The notes beneath the pieces were generated by a model that saw only the letters and a program-made list of their open reading frames with translations, ran no database searches and was not told where the DNA came from. Positions 42,591 through 51,567 of a stretch of DNA of 64,000 nucleotides are shown in pieces (position 1 is the first letter of the stretch; each line of letters opens with the position of its first letter). A program made the translations under genes and the position numbers. Location of the stretch: positions 310,001 through 374,000 of the forward strand of contig NZ_PVNG01000001.1 of the NCBI RefSeq assembly GCF_003001935.1. Reading direction: 5' to 3'. This stretch comes from Nonomuraea fuscirosea. GTDB lineage: Bacteria > Actinomycetota > Actinomycetes > Streptosporangiales > Streptosporangiaceae.

Positions 42591-43406
42591 TTAGAAAACG
42601 GTGACGGCGTCACCCGTGGCGATCTGTCCGGGTCCGTCCGGGATCAGGTTGATGCCGAACCACACCTTCCCGTCCCATTTGCGAAACCGGGCCAGCGTCC
42701 TGATGGGCTCGGGGCCCTTCGTGTACGTGGCCGGGTCGACCGTGGTCAGCACGCAGCGGTCGCACCGCTTGCCCACCCGGAACTCCACCTCGCCGATGCT
42801 CAGCCGCTTCCACTCGTCCTCGGCGAACGGCTCCGCCACCCCGTCGATCACCACGTTCGGCCGGAACCTGCGCATGGGCAGCGGCGCGGGCGGCTCCTCG
42901 CCCCGTTCCAGGGCCGTCTCCGCGATCCAGTCGTCGAGCCGGGCGAGCGAGGCGGCCGAGGTGAGCAGCAGCGGGTAGCCGTCGGCCAGGCTCACCCGGT
43001 CGCCGGGGCGGCCGTGGGCGGGATCGACCGGGCGCCGCGCGGGGTCGTCCAGCCACTTGAGCCGGACCGGCCGCCCCACCAGCGCGCTCAGCTACTTCGC
43101 CGCCGCGTCGCCGCAGTCGGTCAGCTCGACCGGGGTGCCCCACACGGTCACCGTGGAGCGCCACCCGGCGGGCGAGACCGGCAGCGGCGGCGCGTGCGGC
43201 CCCGTCAGGGTGAGCGCGCCGCCGTCGAGCCGGGCGACGCAGGCCAGCAGGCGCGGCTCCACACGGGCGGTGAGCACCTCGCCGTCCGCGCCGGTGACCA
43301 GGTAGCGGCGGTCGCCCGCCAGGCCCCACGGCTCCACCTCGGCCGCGGTGACCTCGTGTCCCGCCGTGGACTTGACGGGATAGAGGGAGATGCTCGCCAG
43401 CCTCAT
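42591..43406 (-). pseudogene. MOSC-domain protein interrupted by an in-frame amber codon
   Basis: The gene would give a 271-residue YcbX-like MOSC protein: the N-terminal beta-barrel domain opens MRLASISLYPVKSTAGHEV. The MOSC domain holds FRPNVVIDG, the CDRCVLTTVDPATY motif and WFGINLIPDG. Translation stops at TAG (43092-43094) after DCGDAAAK, and the same frame continues LSALVGRPVRLKW. The family has Trp at this position, and TGG to TAG needs one G-to-A change. A GTG at 43079 could restart translation of the MOSC half. It overlaps the MFS gene stop (ATGA). A nonsense mutation or a sequencing error are both possible. Confidence 0.85.
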
Positions 43407-44698
43407 ACGGCCGACCGTACCGGACGCGCGCCGGCGGTTTCCGGCATGACCGGAACCCGGCGGTGCAGGGCCGCGGCGAGCACCACGGCGGCCAGGGCCG
43501 CCACCCCGATCGCCGCGCCGATCCAGGCGACCGAGGCGTAGCCGAGGCCCGCCCCGATGGCCAGGCCGCCCAGCCAGGGGCCCACGGTGATGCCGACGTT
43601 GAAGGCGGAGACGTTCACCGCCGCGGCCAGCGTGGGCGCGTTCCTGGCCAGGGCGAACGGGCGGGCGTTCAGCGCGGGGTTGGTGCCGAAGCCGAACGCG
43701 CCGAGCAGGAAGATCAGCGGGACGGCGAGCAGCGCCGTGGTCGCGGACGCGGCCAGGGCGGCCGAGGTCAGGATGACGCCGGTGACGCCGGCGTACAGGA
43801 GGGGGAAGGGGCGCGCGTCGGCGATCCTGCCGCCGATGGTGATGCCGATCAGCGAGCCCACGCCGTAGAGGGCGAGGACGGCGGGCACCCAGGCGGCGTC
43901 CAGGCCGGTGGTGCCGATCAGCAGGGCGCTCAGGTAGCTGAAGGAGGCCAGGAGCGCGGCCGTGGTCAGGGCGGTGGTCGCGTACGCCAGCCAGAGCGCG
44001 GGCCGGGCCAGCGCGCGCAACTCGGCGGCGATTCCGGACGCCGGGCCCGGGGAGACGTCGGTAGCGGCGCCGGACGCCTGGTTGTCAGTGGGGTCAGAAA
44101 CCGTGCCGGAAGCCGTGGTCGAGGTCGGGGCCGGGGTCGTGGTCCGCTGCGGGCGGCCGCCAGGGATGGTGACGAAGACGCCGATTCCGGCCAGTGCCGA
44201 CATCGCGGCGACCGTCCAGAAGGCCGCCCGCCAGCCGAGGTGCTGGCCGATCATCGTCCCCGCGGACAGGCCGAGCACGGTCGCCACCGTCAGCCCGCCG
44301 GCCAGCACGCTCATCGCCTTGGCCCGGGCGTTGACGGGCACCATGCCGATCGCGGTGCTCGCCGCCACGGCCCAGAAGCCCGCGTACACGAAGGCTCCCG
44401 CCACGCGGGTGGCGAACAGCACGCCGTAGCTCGACGTCAGCGCGGCGACGACGTGGGTCAGCACGAAGATCGCGGTGAACGCCAGCAGCACCGTACGGCG
44501 TGGCCAGCGCGAGGTGACGATGGCCAGCACCGGCGCGCCCACCAGCATCCCCATCGCGAACGCCGAGATCAGCAGGCCCGCCTCCGGCACGGAGACGCCC
44601 AGATCGGCGGACATCACCGGGATCAGCCCGGCCAGCATCAGCTCGGACGTGCCCTGGGCGAAGATGGAGAGTCCCAGGATGTAGACCGCCAACGGCAT
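43403..44698 (-). CDS. MFS transporter, chloramphenicol-efflux (Cmx/CmlR) type
   Basis: This 431-residue, 12-helix exporter begins MPLAVYILGLSIFAQGTSE, typical of the Cmx/Cml drug efflux group. Motif A is seen in VTSRWPRRTVLLAFTAIFVL. A Thr/Pro/Ser-rich insert (about residues 183-222) lengthens the central loop. GAGGGGGTC precedes ATG 44698. It forms an operon with the TetR gene upstream and the MOSC gene downstream. Substrate not proven. Confidence 0.9.
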   Translation of the reverse strand: MPLAVYILGLSIFAQGTSELMLAGLIPVMSADLGVSVPEAGLLISAFAMGMLVGAPVLAIVTSRWPRRTVLLAFTAIFVLTHVVAALTSSYGVLFATRVAGAFVYAGFWAVAASTAIGMVPVNARAKAMSVLAGGLTVATVLGLSAGTMIGQHLGWRAAFWTVAAMSALAGIGVFVTIPGGRPQRTTTPAPTSTTASGTVSDPTDNQASGAATDVSPGPASGIAAELRALARPALWLAYATTALTTAALLASFSYLSALLIGTTGLDAAWVPAVLALYGVGSLIGITIGGRIADARPFPLLYAGVTGVILTSAALAASATTALLAVPLIFLLGAFGFGTNPALNARPFALARNAPTLAAAVNVSAFNVGITVGPWLGGLAIGAGLGYASVAWIGAAIGVAALAAVVLAAALHRRVPVMPETAGARPVRSAV

Positions 44699-44717
44699 GG
44701 CGACCCCCTCAATTTTA

Positions 44718-44732
44718 GATTGATCAGTACAA
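44718..44732 (-). promoter_or_regulatory. operator-like site upstream of the Cmx-type MFS gene
   Basis: GATTGATCAGTACAA matches GAATGGTCAGTGCAA upstream of the TetR gene (45346-45360) at 12 of 15 positions. It lies 20-35 bp before the MFS start. It is a candidate TetR operator. Confidence 0.6.
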
Positions 44733-44750
44733 AACAAGGGCGGCAAAAGA

Positions 44751-45323
44751 TCAGATCGCGTCCAGCGCGACTTTCGCGATCGACTCGAGCGCGGCCCGGC
44801 TCGTCCCGCCCCTGGCGGCCACCCCCAGGCCGTTGATCGTGGCGGTGACGAAGTGGGCCAGGGCCAGCGGGTCCTTGTCCGCGCCGATCTCGCCGCGCAG
44901 CCGGGCGGTCTCGAGGGCGGACCTGATGACCTGGACCCGCAGGTCGGTGTCGCGGCGCAGCAGCTCGGCGACGCTCTGGTCGTGCGGGGCCAGCTCGACC
45001 AGCGTGTTGATCACCAGACAGCCGGCCGGATCGGCGGGTTCGGGGTCGACCGACCACCACAGCAGCGTCCTGATCTTCTCCTTGACCGGCCCCTCGCCCG
45101 TCATCAGCTCGGTGAACTGCGCGTTGCGCCAGGCCGTGTAGTGCAGCAGCGCCTTCACGAACAGATCGTGCTTGCTGGCGAAGGTGTTGTAGATGCTGCT
45201 GCGCCCGAGGCCGGTCGCGGCGCACAGGTCCTGAGTCGAGGTGGCCTCGTAGCCCGCGTCCCAGAACGCGCGCATGGCCGCCTCGACCGCCCGCGTCTCC
45301 TCGAACTTCCTCGGTCGTGCCAC
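44751..45323 (-). CDS. TetR-family regulator of the efflux gene
   Basis: This protein of about 190 residues opens (V)ARPRKFEETRAVEAAMRAF with a helix-turn-helix around STQDLCAATGLGRSSIYNTF (residues 28-47). It resembles regulators linked to drug exporters. GTG 45323 matches the usual MARPRKF opening; GTG 45332 is also possible. It lies directly upstream of the MFS gene with a shared motif at both promoters, so it likely represses itself and the exporter. Confidence 0.9.
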   Translation of the reverse strand: MARPRKFEETRAVEAAMRAFWDAGYEATSTQDLCAATGLGRSSIYNTFASKHDLFVKALLHYTAWRNAQFTELMTGEGPVKEKIRTLLWWSVDPEPADPAGCLVINTLVELAPHDQSVAELLRRDTDLRVQVIRSALETARLRGEIGADKDPLALAHFVTATINGLGVAARGGTSRAALESIAKVALDAI

Positions 45324-45345
45324 GAGAGGCACGCTACCCGTTTTG

Positions 45346-45360
45346 GAATGGTCAGTGCAA
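45346..45360 (-). promoter_or_regulatory. operator-like site upstream of the TetR gene
   Basis: GAATGGTCAGTGCAA is the second copy of the motif at 44718-44732. It lies just upstream of the TetR start. Confidence 0.6.
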
Positions 45361-45364
45361 TACG

Positions 45365-47707
45365 TCAGGCCTGCCGGAACGTGTTCAGGAACACCTCGCG
45401 GGTGCCGGCCTGGTCGTCCCACTTGAGCTCGGGCAGATCGAACGTGATCTTGAACGCGGCCTTCTTGTCGATCGAGACGTACCTGGTCAGGGCGTGCATG
45501 GGGACGCCGTTGGGGGTGGTGTAGGTGTACTCCCAGTCGGCGGCCTGCCAGTCGCGGTAGTCCACGCTCTGCAGCTGCACCTGGATGTAGCTCTCCAGCC
45601 CGCCGTCCGCCTCCTGCCGGCCCAGCGCGGTCAGCCCGCCGTCGGACTGCGGGGTGGCCCGCTCCACGACGATCCGCATCCCGGAGTCCTTCGGCCCGCT
45701 GAAGGTGGACCTGTCGCCGTCGTCACCCGGCTTCCAGCTCGCGGGCGCGGCGGCGGCGAAACCGGCGCCCGTGTGCATCGTGTAACCCTCGGGCGCGCTG
45801 GACGGCCCGTCGTCCGCCTTCAGCGGCGAGACGCCCGACGTGGCGGCTCCCGTGGCGACGGCCGTGGCCGCGGTGGGCGGCGTCCCCGGCGACCCGCCGG
45901 TCAGGATGATCAGCACGGCGCCCGTCACGACGGTCAGCGCCAGCAGGGAGCTGATGATCGTCAGGGGCGTGGGCCGGCCGTCGCGGACCCAGGGGCCGTC
46001 GTCCTCCTCGCTCCTGCGCCGGCTCTTGCCCGCGCGGGGAGTGGCGCTGGGCAGCGTGGTCAGGCGGTCGCGGCCGATGTCGCGCGACAGGCCGCGCGAC
46101 TGCTCGCGCAGGTCGTCGGGCGAGGCCAGCGGCCAGGGGGTGGCGGCGGAGGCGCGGCTGTCGGTGGTCAGCGGCAGGATCGGCTGGGGACGCGGCCAGG
46201 CCGGGCTGTCCAGGTCGTCGTCCGGGTGCCGGCCCGTCCTGGGGCCGGGAGGAGCGCCGAAGGGCATCCCGGCCGGGCCCGAACTGCTCGCGAGGGAGTC
46301 GTACGGGCCGGAGGAACTGGCCAGGGAGTCGTAGGGGCCGGAGGAGCCGGGCCGGGAGTTGTACGGGCCCGAACCGCTCGCCAGGGAGTCGTACGGGCCC
46401 GAATTGCTCGCGAGCGAGTCGTACGGGCCGGAGGAACTGGCCAGGGAGTCGTAGGGACCGGAGGAGCCGCCCCGGGAGTCGTACCCGCCCGAACCGCTCG
46501 CGAGCGAGTCGTACGGACCCGACGAGCTCGCCAGGGAGTCGTACGTGCCGGGACGCGGGCCGGAAGGGGCGCCGGGCATACGCGGCAACTGCGGCAGCTG
46601 GTCGGTGCGGTGGCCGGCCGACGGGCTCGTCAGACCGTCGTAGGGCGGCATCGAGTAGCCGCCGGACGGGTTGCCCTGCGGGTCGTAGGGCACCCGTACC
46701 GGACCTGAGGGCGTCTCCACGATCCGTGAGGGCATCGGCCCCGACGGAGTGTCCAGCGGCGGCAGTAGCCCCGCGGGCGTGGGGTTGGACTGGCTGGGCA
46801 GCGCCTCGGGCGTGCGCGGGCGGGGCGCGCCGTGCGCGCGCAGCACCGCCTCCAGCATCTCGATGACCTGGGCCGAGGTCAGCCGCCGCGCCGGATCCTT
46901 GAGCAGCAGCCCCTCGATCACCGGCAGCAGCGAGCCGGCCCGCTGCGGCGTGATCGGGTCCTGGGTGAGCACGGAGCCGAGCACCGCGACCGGGTCGGGC
47001 CCCTCGTACGGCGGGCGGCCCTCGACCGCGGCGTACAGGGTGGCGCCGAACGACCACAGGTCGGCCGCCTGCGTGATCGGCTGGCCGGACAGGCGCTCCG
47101 GCGGGATGTACGCGGGCGAGCCCATGAGCAGCCCGGTCTGCGTGATCGTGACGTCGCCCTCGATGGCCGCGATGCCGAAGTCGGTCAGCACCACCCGGTC
47201 CGAGGTGAGCAGCACGTTGCCCGGCTTGATGTCGCGGTGCAGGATCCCGGCGGCGTGCGCGTGCCGCACCGCGTCGAGCACCCGGATGCCGATCTCGGCG
47301 GCCTGGATCACCGGCAGCGGCCCGCTCTGGCGCACGGCCTGCTCCAGGGACCAGGCCCGGACCAGCTCCATCACGATCCAGGGGCGGCCGTCCTCCTCGA
47401 CGACGTCGTGCACGGTCACGATGCCGGGATGCGTCAGCCGCGCGGCCGACCTGGCCTCGCGCAGCATGCGCCGGTGGGCGACCTGCTTGCCGGCGTGGTC
47501 GAGGCCGTAGGGGAGGATCAGCTCCTTGACCGCGACGTCCCGGTCGAGCAGCACGTCATGCGCGTGCCACACCATGCCCATGCCGCCCCTGCCGACGGGC
47601 GACATCAGTCGGTAGCGCCTGCCGATCAGGCGTCCCTGGCTCTGTGAAGCGCCCCCCGTGGCACCTTCCTCTGAGCCGGGCCCGCTGAGCAAGCGGTCGG
47701 CTGCCAT
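45365..47707 (-). CDS. membrane Ser/Thr protein kinase with Tyr-Ser decapeptide repeats
   Basis: This 780-residue kinase has the glycine loop VGRGGMGMVW (about residue 38), catalytic loop HRDIKPGN (about 156), DFGIAA (about 176), and PPERLSG in place of APE. A long Pro/Ser linker contains nine 10-residue repeats of SSGPYDSLAS type (about 387-475). One membrane helix follows (about 581-605; TIISSLLALTVVTGAVLII), then an extracellular domain (620-780) with SxGxRIVVERA-like strands resembling lipoprotein or substrate-sensor folds. ATG 47707 is chosen over 47749. The kinase domain seems intact. Confidence 0.92.
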   Translation of the reverse strand: MAADRLLSGPGSEEGATGGASQSQGRLIGRRYRLMSPVGRGGMGMVWHAHDVLLDRDVAVKELILPYGLDHAGKQVAHRRMLREARSAARLTHPGIVTVHDVVEEDGRPWIVMELVRAWSLEQAVRQSGPLPVIQAAEIGIRVLDAVRHAHAAGILHRDIKPGNVLLTSDRVVLTDFGIAAIEGDVTITQTGLLMGSPAYIPPERLSGQPITQAADLWSFGATLYAAVEGRPPYEGPDPVAVLGSVLTQDPITPQRAGSLLPVIEGLLLKDPARRLTSAQVIEMLEAVLRAHGAPRPRTPEALPSQSNPTPAGLLPPLDTPSGPMPSRIVETPSGPVRVPYDPQGNPSGGYSMPPYDGLTSPSAGHRTDQLPQLPRMPGAPSGPRPGTYDSLASSSGPYDSLASGSGGYDSRGGSSGPYDSLASSSGPYDSLASNSGPYDSLASGSGPYNSRPGSSGPYDSLASSSGPYDSLASSSGPAGMPFGAPPGPRTGRHPDDDLDSPAWPRPQPILPLTTDSRASAATPWPLASPDDLREQSRGLSRDIGRDRLTTLPSATPRAGKSRRRSEEDDGPWVRDGRPTPLTIISSLLALTVVTGAVLIILTGGSPGTPPTAATAVATGAATSGVSPLKADDGPSSAPEGYTMHTGAGFAAAAPASWKPGDDGDRSTFSGPKDSGMRIVVERATPQSDGGLTALGRQEADGGLESYIQVQLQSVDYRDWQAADWEYTYTTPNGVPMHALTRYVSIDKKAAFKITFDLPELKWDDQAGTREVFLNTFRQA
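46281..46550 (-). repeat. 30-bp tandem repeat inside the kinase gene, nine units
   Basis: Nine exact-length 30-bp units code for SGPYDSLASS-type decapeptides. Units 2-5 and 6-9 match each other as a 120-bp block, showing a four-unit higher-order duplication. The variant residues are Asn for Asp, Arg-Pro-Gly or Arg-Gly-Gly for Leu-Ala-Ser, and Gly for Pro. Confidence 0.93.
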
Positions 47708-47825
47708 GTTCCGCCCCCATCTCGCCTCATCCGTCACGTGCGTTTCCACGCTACTTGCAGATTATGAGGATCGTTACGATATCGGCGGCGAATGCGCAAG
47801 GGAAGGTGATGTTGCCTTACATAAG

Positions 47826-47849
47826 TTCCGACGTGGGGATATGTCGGAA
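47826..47849. promoter_or_regulatory. inverted repeat between kinase and DUF1116 genes
   Basis: TTCCGAC (47826-47832) and GTCGGAA (47843-47849) are perfect 7-bp arms, in an unusually AT-rich 150-bp stretch. The site lies 12 bp past the DUF1116 stop and upstream of the kinase. It could terminate the AllFGH-like operon or be an operator for the kinase. Confidence 0.5.
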
Positions 47850-47860
47850 TTTAAAATGGA

Positions 47861-49240
47861 TCACTTAATCGCCTCGGCGAGAGCGCGCAGCGCGCTGGTG
47901 AACGCCTCGACCGGCGGCTCGACCAGCCCCGCCCCCACCTGCCCCGTTCCGGCGACCCGGCCCGCGATCCCGGTGTTGACCACCGGCAGCAGGCCTGTCC
48001 GCGCCACGAGCGTGACGTCGATGCCGACCGGCGTGCCGCGGAAACCGAGGCCGGGGATCTGGAAGGCGGGATGCTCGGCCAGCGTGATCTCGTACATCGA
48101 GCGGGTGGCCCGCACCGCGTCCGCCACCTCGCCGCCGACGAACCGCACGATCGCCGGCGACGCCGCCATCGCGAACCCGCCCACTCCTGACGTCTCCGTG
48201 ATCGTGGAGTCGCCGATGTCGGGGTTGGCGTCGGCGGGGCCGTACGAGCCGAGGTAGAGCCCGTCGGGCACGCCCGCGGGGCCGGTGAACCAGCGCCCGC
48301 CCAGCCCTGAGACCTGGATGCCGAAGTCGGTGCCGTTCCGCGCCATCGCGACGACCAGGGACGAGCCGGGAACGTCGCGGGCCGCGTCGGTGGCCGCCTT
48401 GGCGGCGGCCATGCCCGCGTTGAGGAAGAAGTGGTCGTTGCCGTGGATGAAGCGCAGCACCGCCGCCGCGTCGGAGGGGGCGGCCTCGACCACGGCGGGA
48501 GCCAGCTCGCGCAGCAGCAGCGAGGTGGCGGCGCGGTTGCGGTTGTGCAGCTCGTCGCCCATCTGCAGCGCCTGCGCCATCAGCCAGCGCAGGTCGATCG
48601 GGCCCGTACGCTCCAGCGCGCCCGCCAGGGCCGGGCCGAGCACCCCGTCCATCCAGCGCAGCCGCTCCAGCACCTCGGGCCCGTACGCGCCGTAGCGCAG
48701 CACCTTGCCCAGGCCCTCGTTCAGGGAGCAGTACGCGGTGCCGCCGTGCTCGTCGTCGCGTACCTCGAACAGCCACATGGACGGGCTCACCACGCCCGCC
48801 ATCGGGCCGACGGTCGCCTGCTCGTGGCACGGGCGGAGCGCGACCGCGCCCGCCGCGAGCCGGTCGGCGGCGTCGTGCTCGTCGGCCGCCAGGTCCTCCA
48901 GCAGCATCGCGCCGATCAGCGCGCCGCGCATCGGGCCCGAGGCGCGCTCCCAGGTGATCGGCGGGCCCGCGTGCAGGAACACGCCGGGCCCGAGCACCTC
49001 GGACGCCCGCCGCACGCCCACCAGATGCGGGCGGGCGGAGACGAGCCGGGCCACGGCCCACTCGTTCGCCTCGTGCCGGCGCGGGTCGGCCAGCACCCTG
49101 GCCAGGTCCTCGGCGGTGCCGGGCAGCGGCGGCCGCCAGGCGACCGGCGTCGTCGGCACGGCCTGCGCCCGCAACGCCTCGTCCAGCAGCCCCGCGCCGA
49201 CGGTGATCACCCGGGGTGGTGCGTCGAGCAAAGAACTCAC
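47861..49240 (-). CDS. DUF1116 protein, AllG/YlbE-like subunit of oxamate carbamoyltransferase
   Basis: This 459-residue DUF1116 protein has family-like stretches GPITWERASGPMRGALIGA-type, RPCHEQATVGPMAGVVSPSM, FIHGNDHFFLNAGMAAAKA and STITETSGVGGFAMAASPAI. In E. coli, DUF1116 (YlbE/AllG), FdrA (AllF) and DUF2877 (YlbF/AllH) make the oxamate carbamoyltransferase of allantoin breakdown. All three occur here in the order H-F-G. It starts at GTG 49240 with a 4-bp GTGA overlap. That it does the same reaction in this organism is inferred. Confidence 0.82.
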   Translation of the reverse strand: MSSLLDAPPRVITVGAGLLDEALRAQAVPTTPVAWRPPLPGTAEDLARVLADPRRHEANEWAVARLVSARPHLVGVRRASEVLGPGVFLHAGPPITWERASGPMRGALIGAMLLEDLAADEHDAADRLAAGAVALRPCHEQATVGPMAGVVSPSMWLFEVRDDEHGGTAYCSLNEGLGKVLRYGAYGPEVLERLRWMDGVLGPALAGALERTGPIDLRWLMAQALQMGDELHNRNRAATSLLLRELAPAVVEAAPSDAAAVLRFIHGNDHFFLNAGMAAAKAATDAARDVPGSSLVVAMARNGTDFGIQVSGLGGRWFTGPAGVPDGLYLGSYGPADANPDIGDSTITETSGVGGFAMAASPAIVRFVGGEVADAVRATRSMYEITLAEHPAFQIPGLGFRGTPVGIDVTLVARTGLLPVVNTGIAGRVAGTGQVGAGLVEPPVEAFTSALRALAEAIK

Positions 49241-50586
49241 AGGAGGCTCCTGGCGTGGCGGGCGGCCTGGGCGTTGGACAGGAAGACGGCCGCGCCCGCC
49301 TCGCGGAAGGCCCCCGCCTGGCGGTGCAGATCCTGCGGGTCGCCCTCGGTGCCGATCAGGGCGAGCACGACGGTGGCGGGGCTGCGCGCGATCGGATGGG
49401 CGAGCGAGGCGGCCGGATCGGGGTCGGCGCCGTGCCCCAGGACGACGTCCATGAGCACCACGTCCGTCTCCGCGGCCCGCCCCAGCGCCTCCACGCGCAG
49501 CGCCGGGTCGATCATCGGATGCGCCCTGCCCCTGGTGTAGGCGTCGTCCCCGAAGTCGGTGAACTCCCCTGCGCCGGCCACCGCGGCGGCCTCCACGCTC
49601 AGGGTGCCGCCCGCGTACAGACCCCTGATCCGGTGCGGCGTGGCCCGGCCGCCGCGCCACGCGGGCCAGGACGGCCACTCGGGAACGGACCTGCCGAGGG
49701 CCCGCAGCGCCTGCTCGGCCGCCTCCGTCAGATCGGGCGCGCCCGGCCCGAGCAGAGCCCGCACCACGGGCGTGCGCAGCGGCAGCGCCTCGATGGCCCG
49801 CGCCACCTCGGGGGCCGGCGGCTTGGAGATCAGCACGATCAGCTCGGTGCCCGGGTCGTCGTCCAGCATGCGCAGCGCCCGCCGCGCCGACAGCCCGCCC
49901 ACCTCGGCCGACAGGTCCCTGCCGCCCACGCCGAGCACGTGGCTCACGCCGGTGCCGGCCCGGTCGAGCAGGCACGTCACCTGCTGCGCGCCGGTGCCGG
50001 ACGCGGCGACCACGCCGACGGGGCCGGGCGTCAGCACGTTCGCGAAGCCCAGGCCCGCGCCCGCGATGACCGCGGTGCCGCAGTCGGGGCCCATGACCAG
50101 GACGTCCCGCGCCTCGGCCCGCTCCTTGAGCAGGCGCTCCCGCTCGACGGTGACGCCGTCGCTGAAGATCATCACGTTGAGTCCTGCCTCGACGGCGTCC
50201 AGGGCCTCGAAGAAGGCGTACTCGCCCGGGGTCGAGACCAGGACGAGGTCGGCGGGACCGCGGGCGGCGGCCGAGCGGGTGGTCAGCGGCGGCTGCTCGC
50301 CGGAGTTCTCTTCCGGCCTGGGCGCCGCGGTGAGCTGCCGGTCGGCCTCCTCGACCGCCGCGTCCGTGTCACGCGCCCGTACGGCGATCACGAGGTCGCC
50401 CGGGTCGGCCTCCGGCACGCCGAAGCCCATCTCCCGCAGGATCGACACGTTGAGCTCGGTCGCCATGGCGACCATGGCCGCGTGCACGCCGGGCAGCTCC
50501 GACAGCGCCCGGCTGACCCGCATCAGCGTCACCGAGTCGTGGTAGGTCCCTCTCCGTACGAGCACCGCCTGGGGCAGGCCGTTCAT
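49237..50586 (-). CDS. FdrA-family protein, AllF-like subunit of oxamate carbamoyltransferase
   Basis: This 449-residue protein has a succinyl-CoA synthetase-like architecture: LPQAVLVRRGTYHDSVTLMR opens it, a VMGPDCGTAVIAGAGLGFAN motif (about residue 165) follows, and GVVAASGTGAQQVTCLLDRA (about 193) forms the Rossmann-like part. The C-terminal ligase-like domain has LYAGGTLSVEAAAV. It lacks the catalytic GHAGA His of true succinyl-CoA ligases, as expected of FdrA. It is coupled on both sides (ATGA, GTGA) to the DUF2877 and DUF1116 genes. Confidence 0.87.
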   Translation of the reverse strand: MNGLPQAVLVRRGTYHDSVTLMRVSRALSELPGVHAAMVAMATELNVSILREMGFGVPEADPGDLVIAVRARDTDAAVEEADRQLTAAPRPEENSGEQPPLTTRSAAARGPADLVLVSTPGEYAFFEALDAVEAGLNVMIFSDGVTVERERLLKERAEARDVLVMGPDCGTAVIAGAGLGFANVLTPGPVGVVAASGTGAQQVTCLLDRAGTGVSHVLGVGGRDLSAEVGGLSARRALRMLDDDPGTELIVLISKPPAPEVARAIEALPLRTPVVRALLGPGAPDLTEAAEQALRALGRSVPEWPSWPAWRGGRATPHRIRGLYAGGTLSVEAAAVAGAGEFTDFGDDAYTRGRAHPMIDPALRVEALGRAAETDVVLMDVVLGHGADPDPAASLAHPIARSPATVVLALIGTEGDPQDLHRQAGAFREAGAAVFLSNAQAARHARSLL

Positions 50587-51437
50587 CGGGCCCCGCTCAG
50601 CGAGCGGACGGCCCGTACCCCGATCGCGACACCCTGGGCCAGGTCGGCGCCAGAGGTGTGGCCGAGCCGGTGCAGCCGGCGCAGGGCCGGTTCGAGCGCC
50701 TGCCTGCCCGCGATGCCGCGCAGCACCGCGATCACCTCGGGACTGGCCTCGCCCCTGGCCGCGCAGTGCAGCAGCGTGGCGGACAGCGGCGTCGTCCGCG
50801 TCCGCGCGTCGAACGTGACGGTCGCCGCCAGCCAGCCGGCCAGCCACTGCGGCCGCTCCGCCCGCGCCGCCCGCCCCAGGTGCCGCAGCGTCACCAGCAG
50901 CCCCGCCAGCACGTCGTCACCGCTCGGCGTCAGCCCGGGGCCCAGCCCCACCAGCCGCTCCGCCGCCGTCACCGCACCCAGCAGCCAGCCCCTGGCGCAG
51001 CTGTCGGCCAGTTGCTCCACCGCCTCGTCGCCGGCCAGCCCGGCCCCCGGCGGATCGGCCAGAGCGGCCTCCGCCTCCGCCAGGCGGGCCGGATCGAGCC
51101 GTCCCAGCGGCGGCGCGGGATCCCACCATCGCCGTACGCTCAGGCTCAGCGGCCCCAGATCGATCGTCCGGTCGCCCACCGTCGCCTCGTCACCCACCGT
51201 GAGCTGCGGCAGCGGCGTGGACAGCAGCACCGAGTTGGGCAGCCGGGTGGCGTCGCCGGTGATGACGGCGATCACGGACGGCTCCAGATCGGTCCTGACC
51301 TCCAGGTACACGCCCGCGGGGAACGCAGCCAGCACCCGGGCCGGGCGTCGCTGGGACTCGAGGACGGGGCGCACCGCCGTACTGGCCGCGCCGGACACGT
51401 GAGCGCGGGTACGCCGAGCATGAGTACTGACGGTCAC
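50583..51437 (-). CDS. DUF2877 protein, AllH/YlbF-like subunit of oxamate carbamoyltransferase
   Basis: This 284-residue protein has the DUF2877 signature LVGLGPGLTPSGDDVLAGLL (about residues 189-208) and a C-terminal RRLHRLGHTSGADLAQGVAIG. It is the first gene of the three-gene minus-strand operon and is divergent from PucR. GTG 51437 has a GGGAGG site 7 bases upstream, so it is preferred over an in-frame start at 51509. Confidence 0.85.
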   Translation of the reverse strand: MTVSTHARRTRAHVSGAASTAVRPVLESQRRPARVLAAFPAGVYLEVRTDLEPSVIAVITGDATRLPNSVLLSTPLPQLTVGDEATVGDRTIDLGPLSLSVRRWWDPAPPLGRLDPARLAEAEAALADPPGAGLAGDEAVEQLADSCARGWLLGAVTAAERLVGLGPGLTPSGDDVLAGLLVTLRHLGRAARAERPQWLAGWLAATVTFDARTRTTPLSATLLHCAARGEASPEVIAVLRGIAGRQALEPALRRLHRLGHTSGADLAQGVAIGVRAVRSLSGAR

Positions 51438-51504
51438 CAGACCTCCCAACCGACCTTGGTCCTGACCGTAGAACGGCCGGTGAACCCTCCGTACGGGTAA
51501 ATTT

Positions 51505-51529
51505 GCCAACAGTCAGCGGGAAGGTTGGC
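51505..51529. promoter_or_regulatory. inverted repeat in the AllFGH-PucR divergent promoter
   Basis: GCCAAC (51505-51510) and GTTGGC (51524-51529) are perfect arms 13 bp apart in the 130-bp region between the divergent genes. It is a candidate PucR or other regulator site. It does not match the Bacillus PucR box well. Confidence 0.45.
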
Positions 51530-51567
51530 TCTTCCTGACAGACCGCTTCTGGGTTCACAATTTCCTC

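Noticed and set aside
51505..51529. Inverted repeat as a PucR box of the Bacillus type
   Set aside because: The TTGG core is present, but the flanks do not match that consensus; it is kept only as an unassigned inverted repeat.
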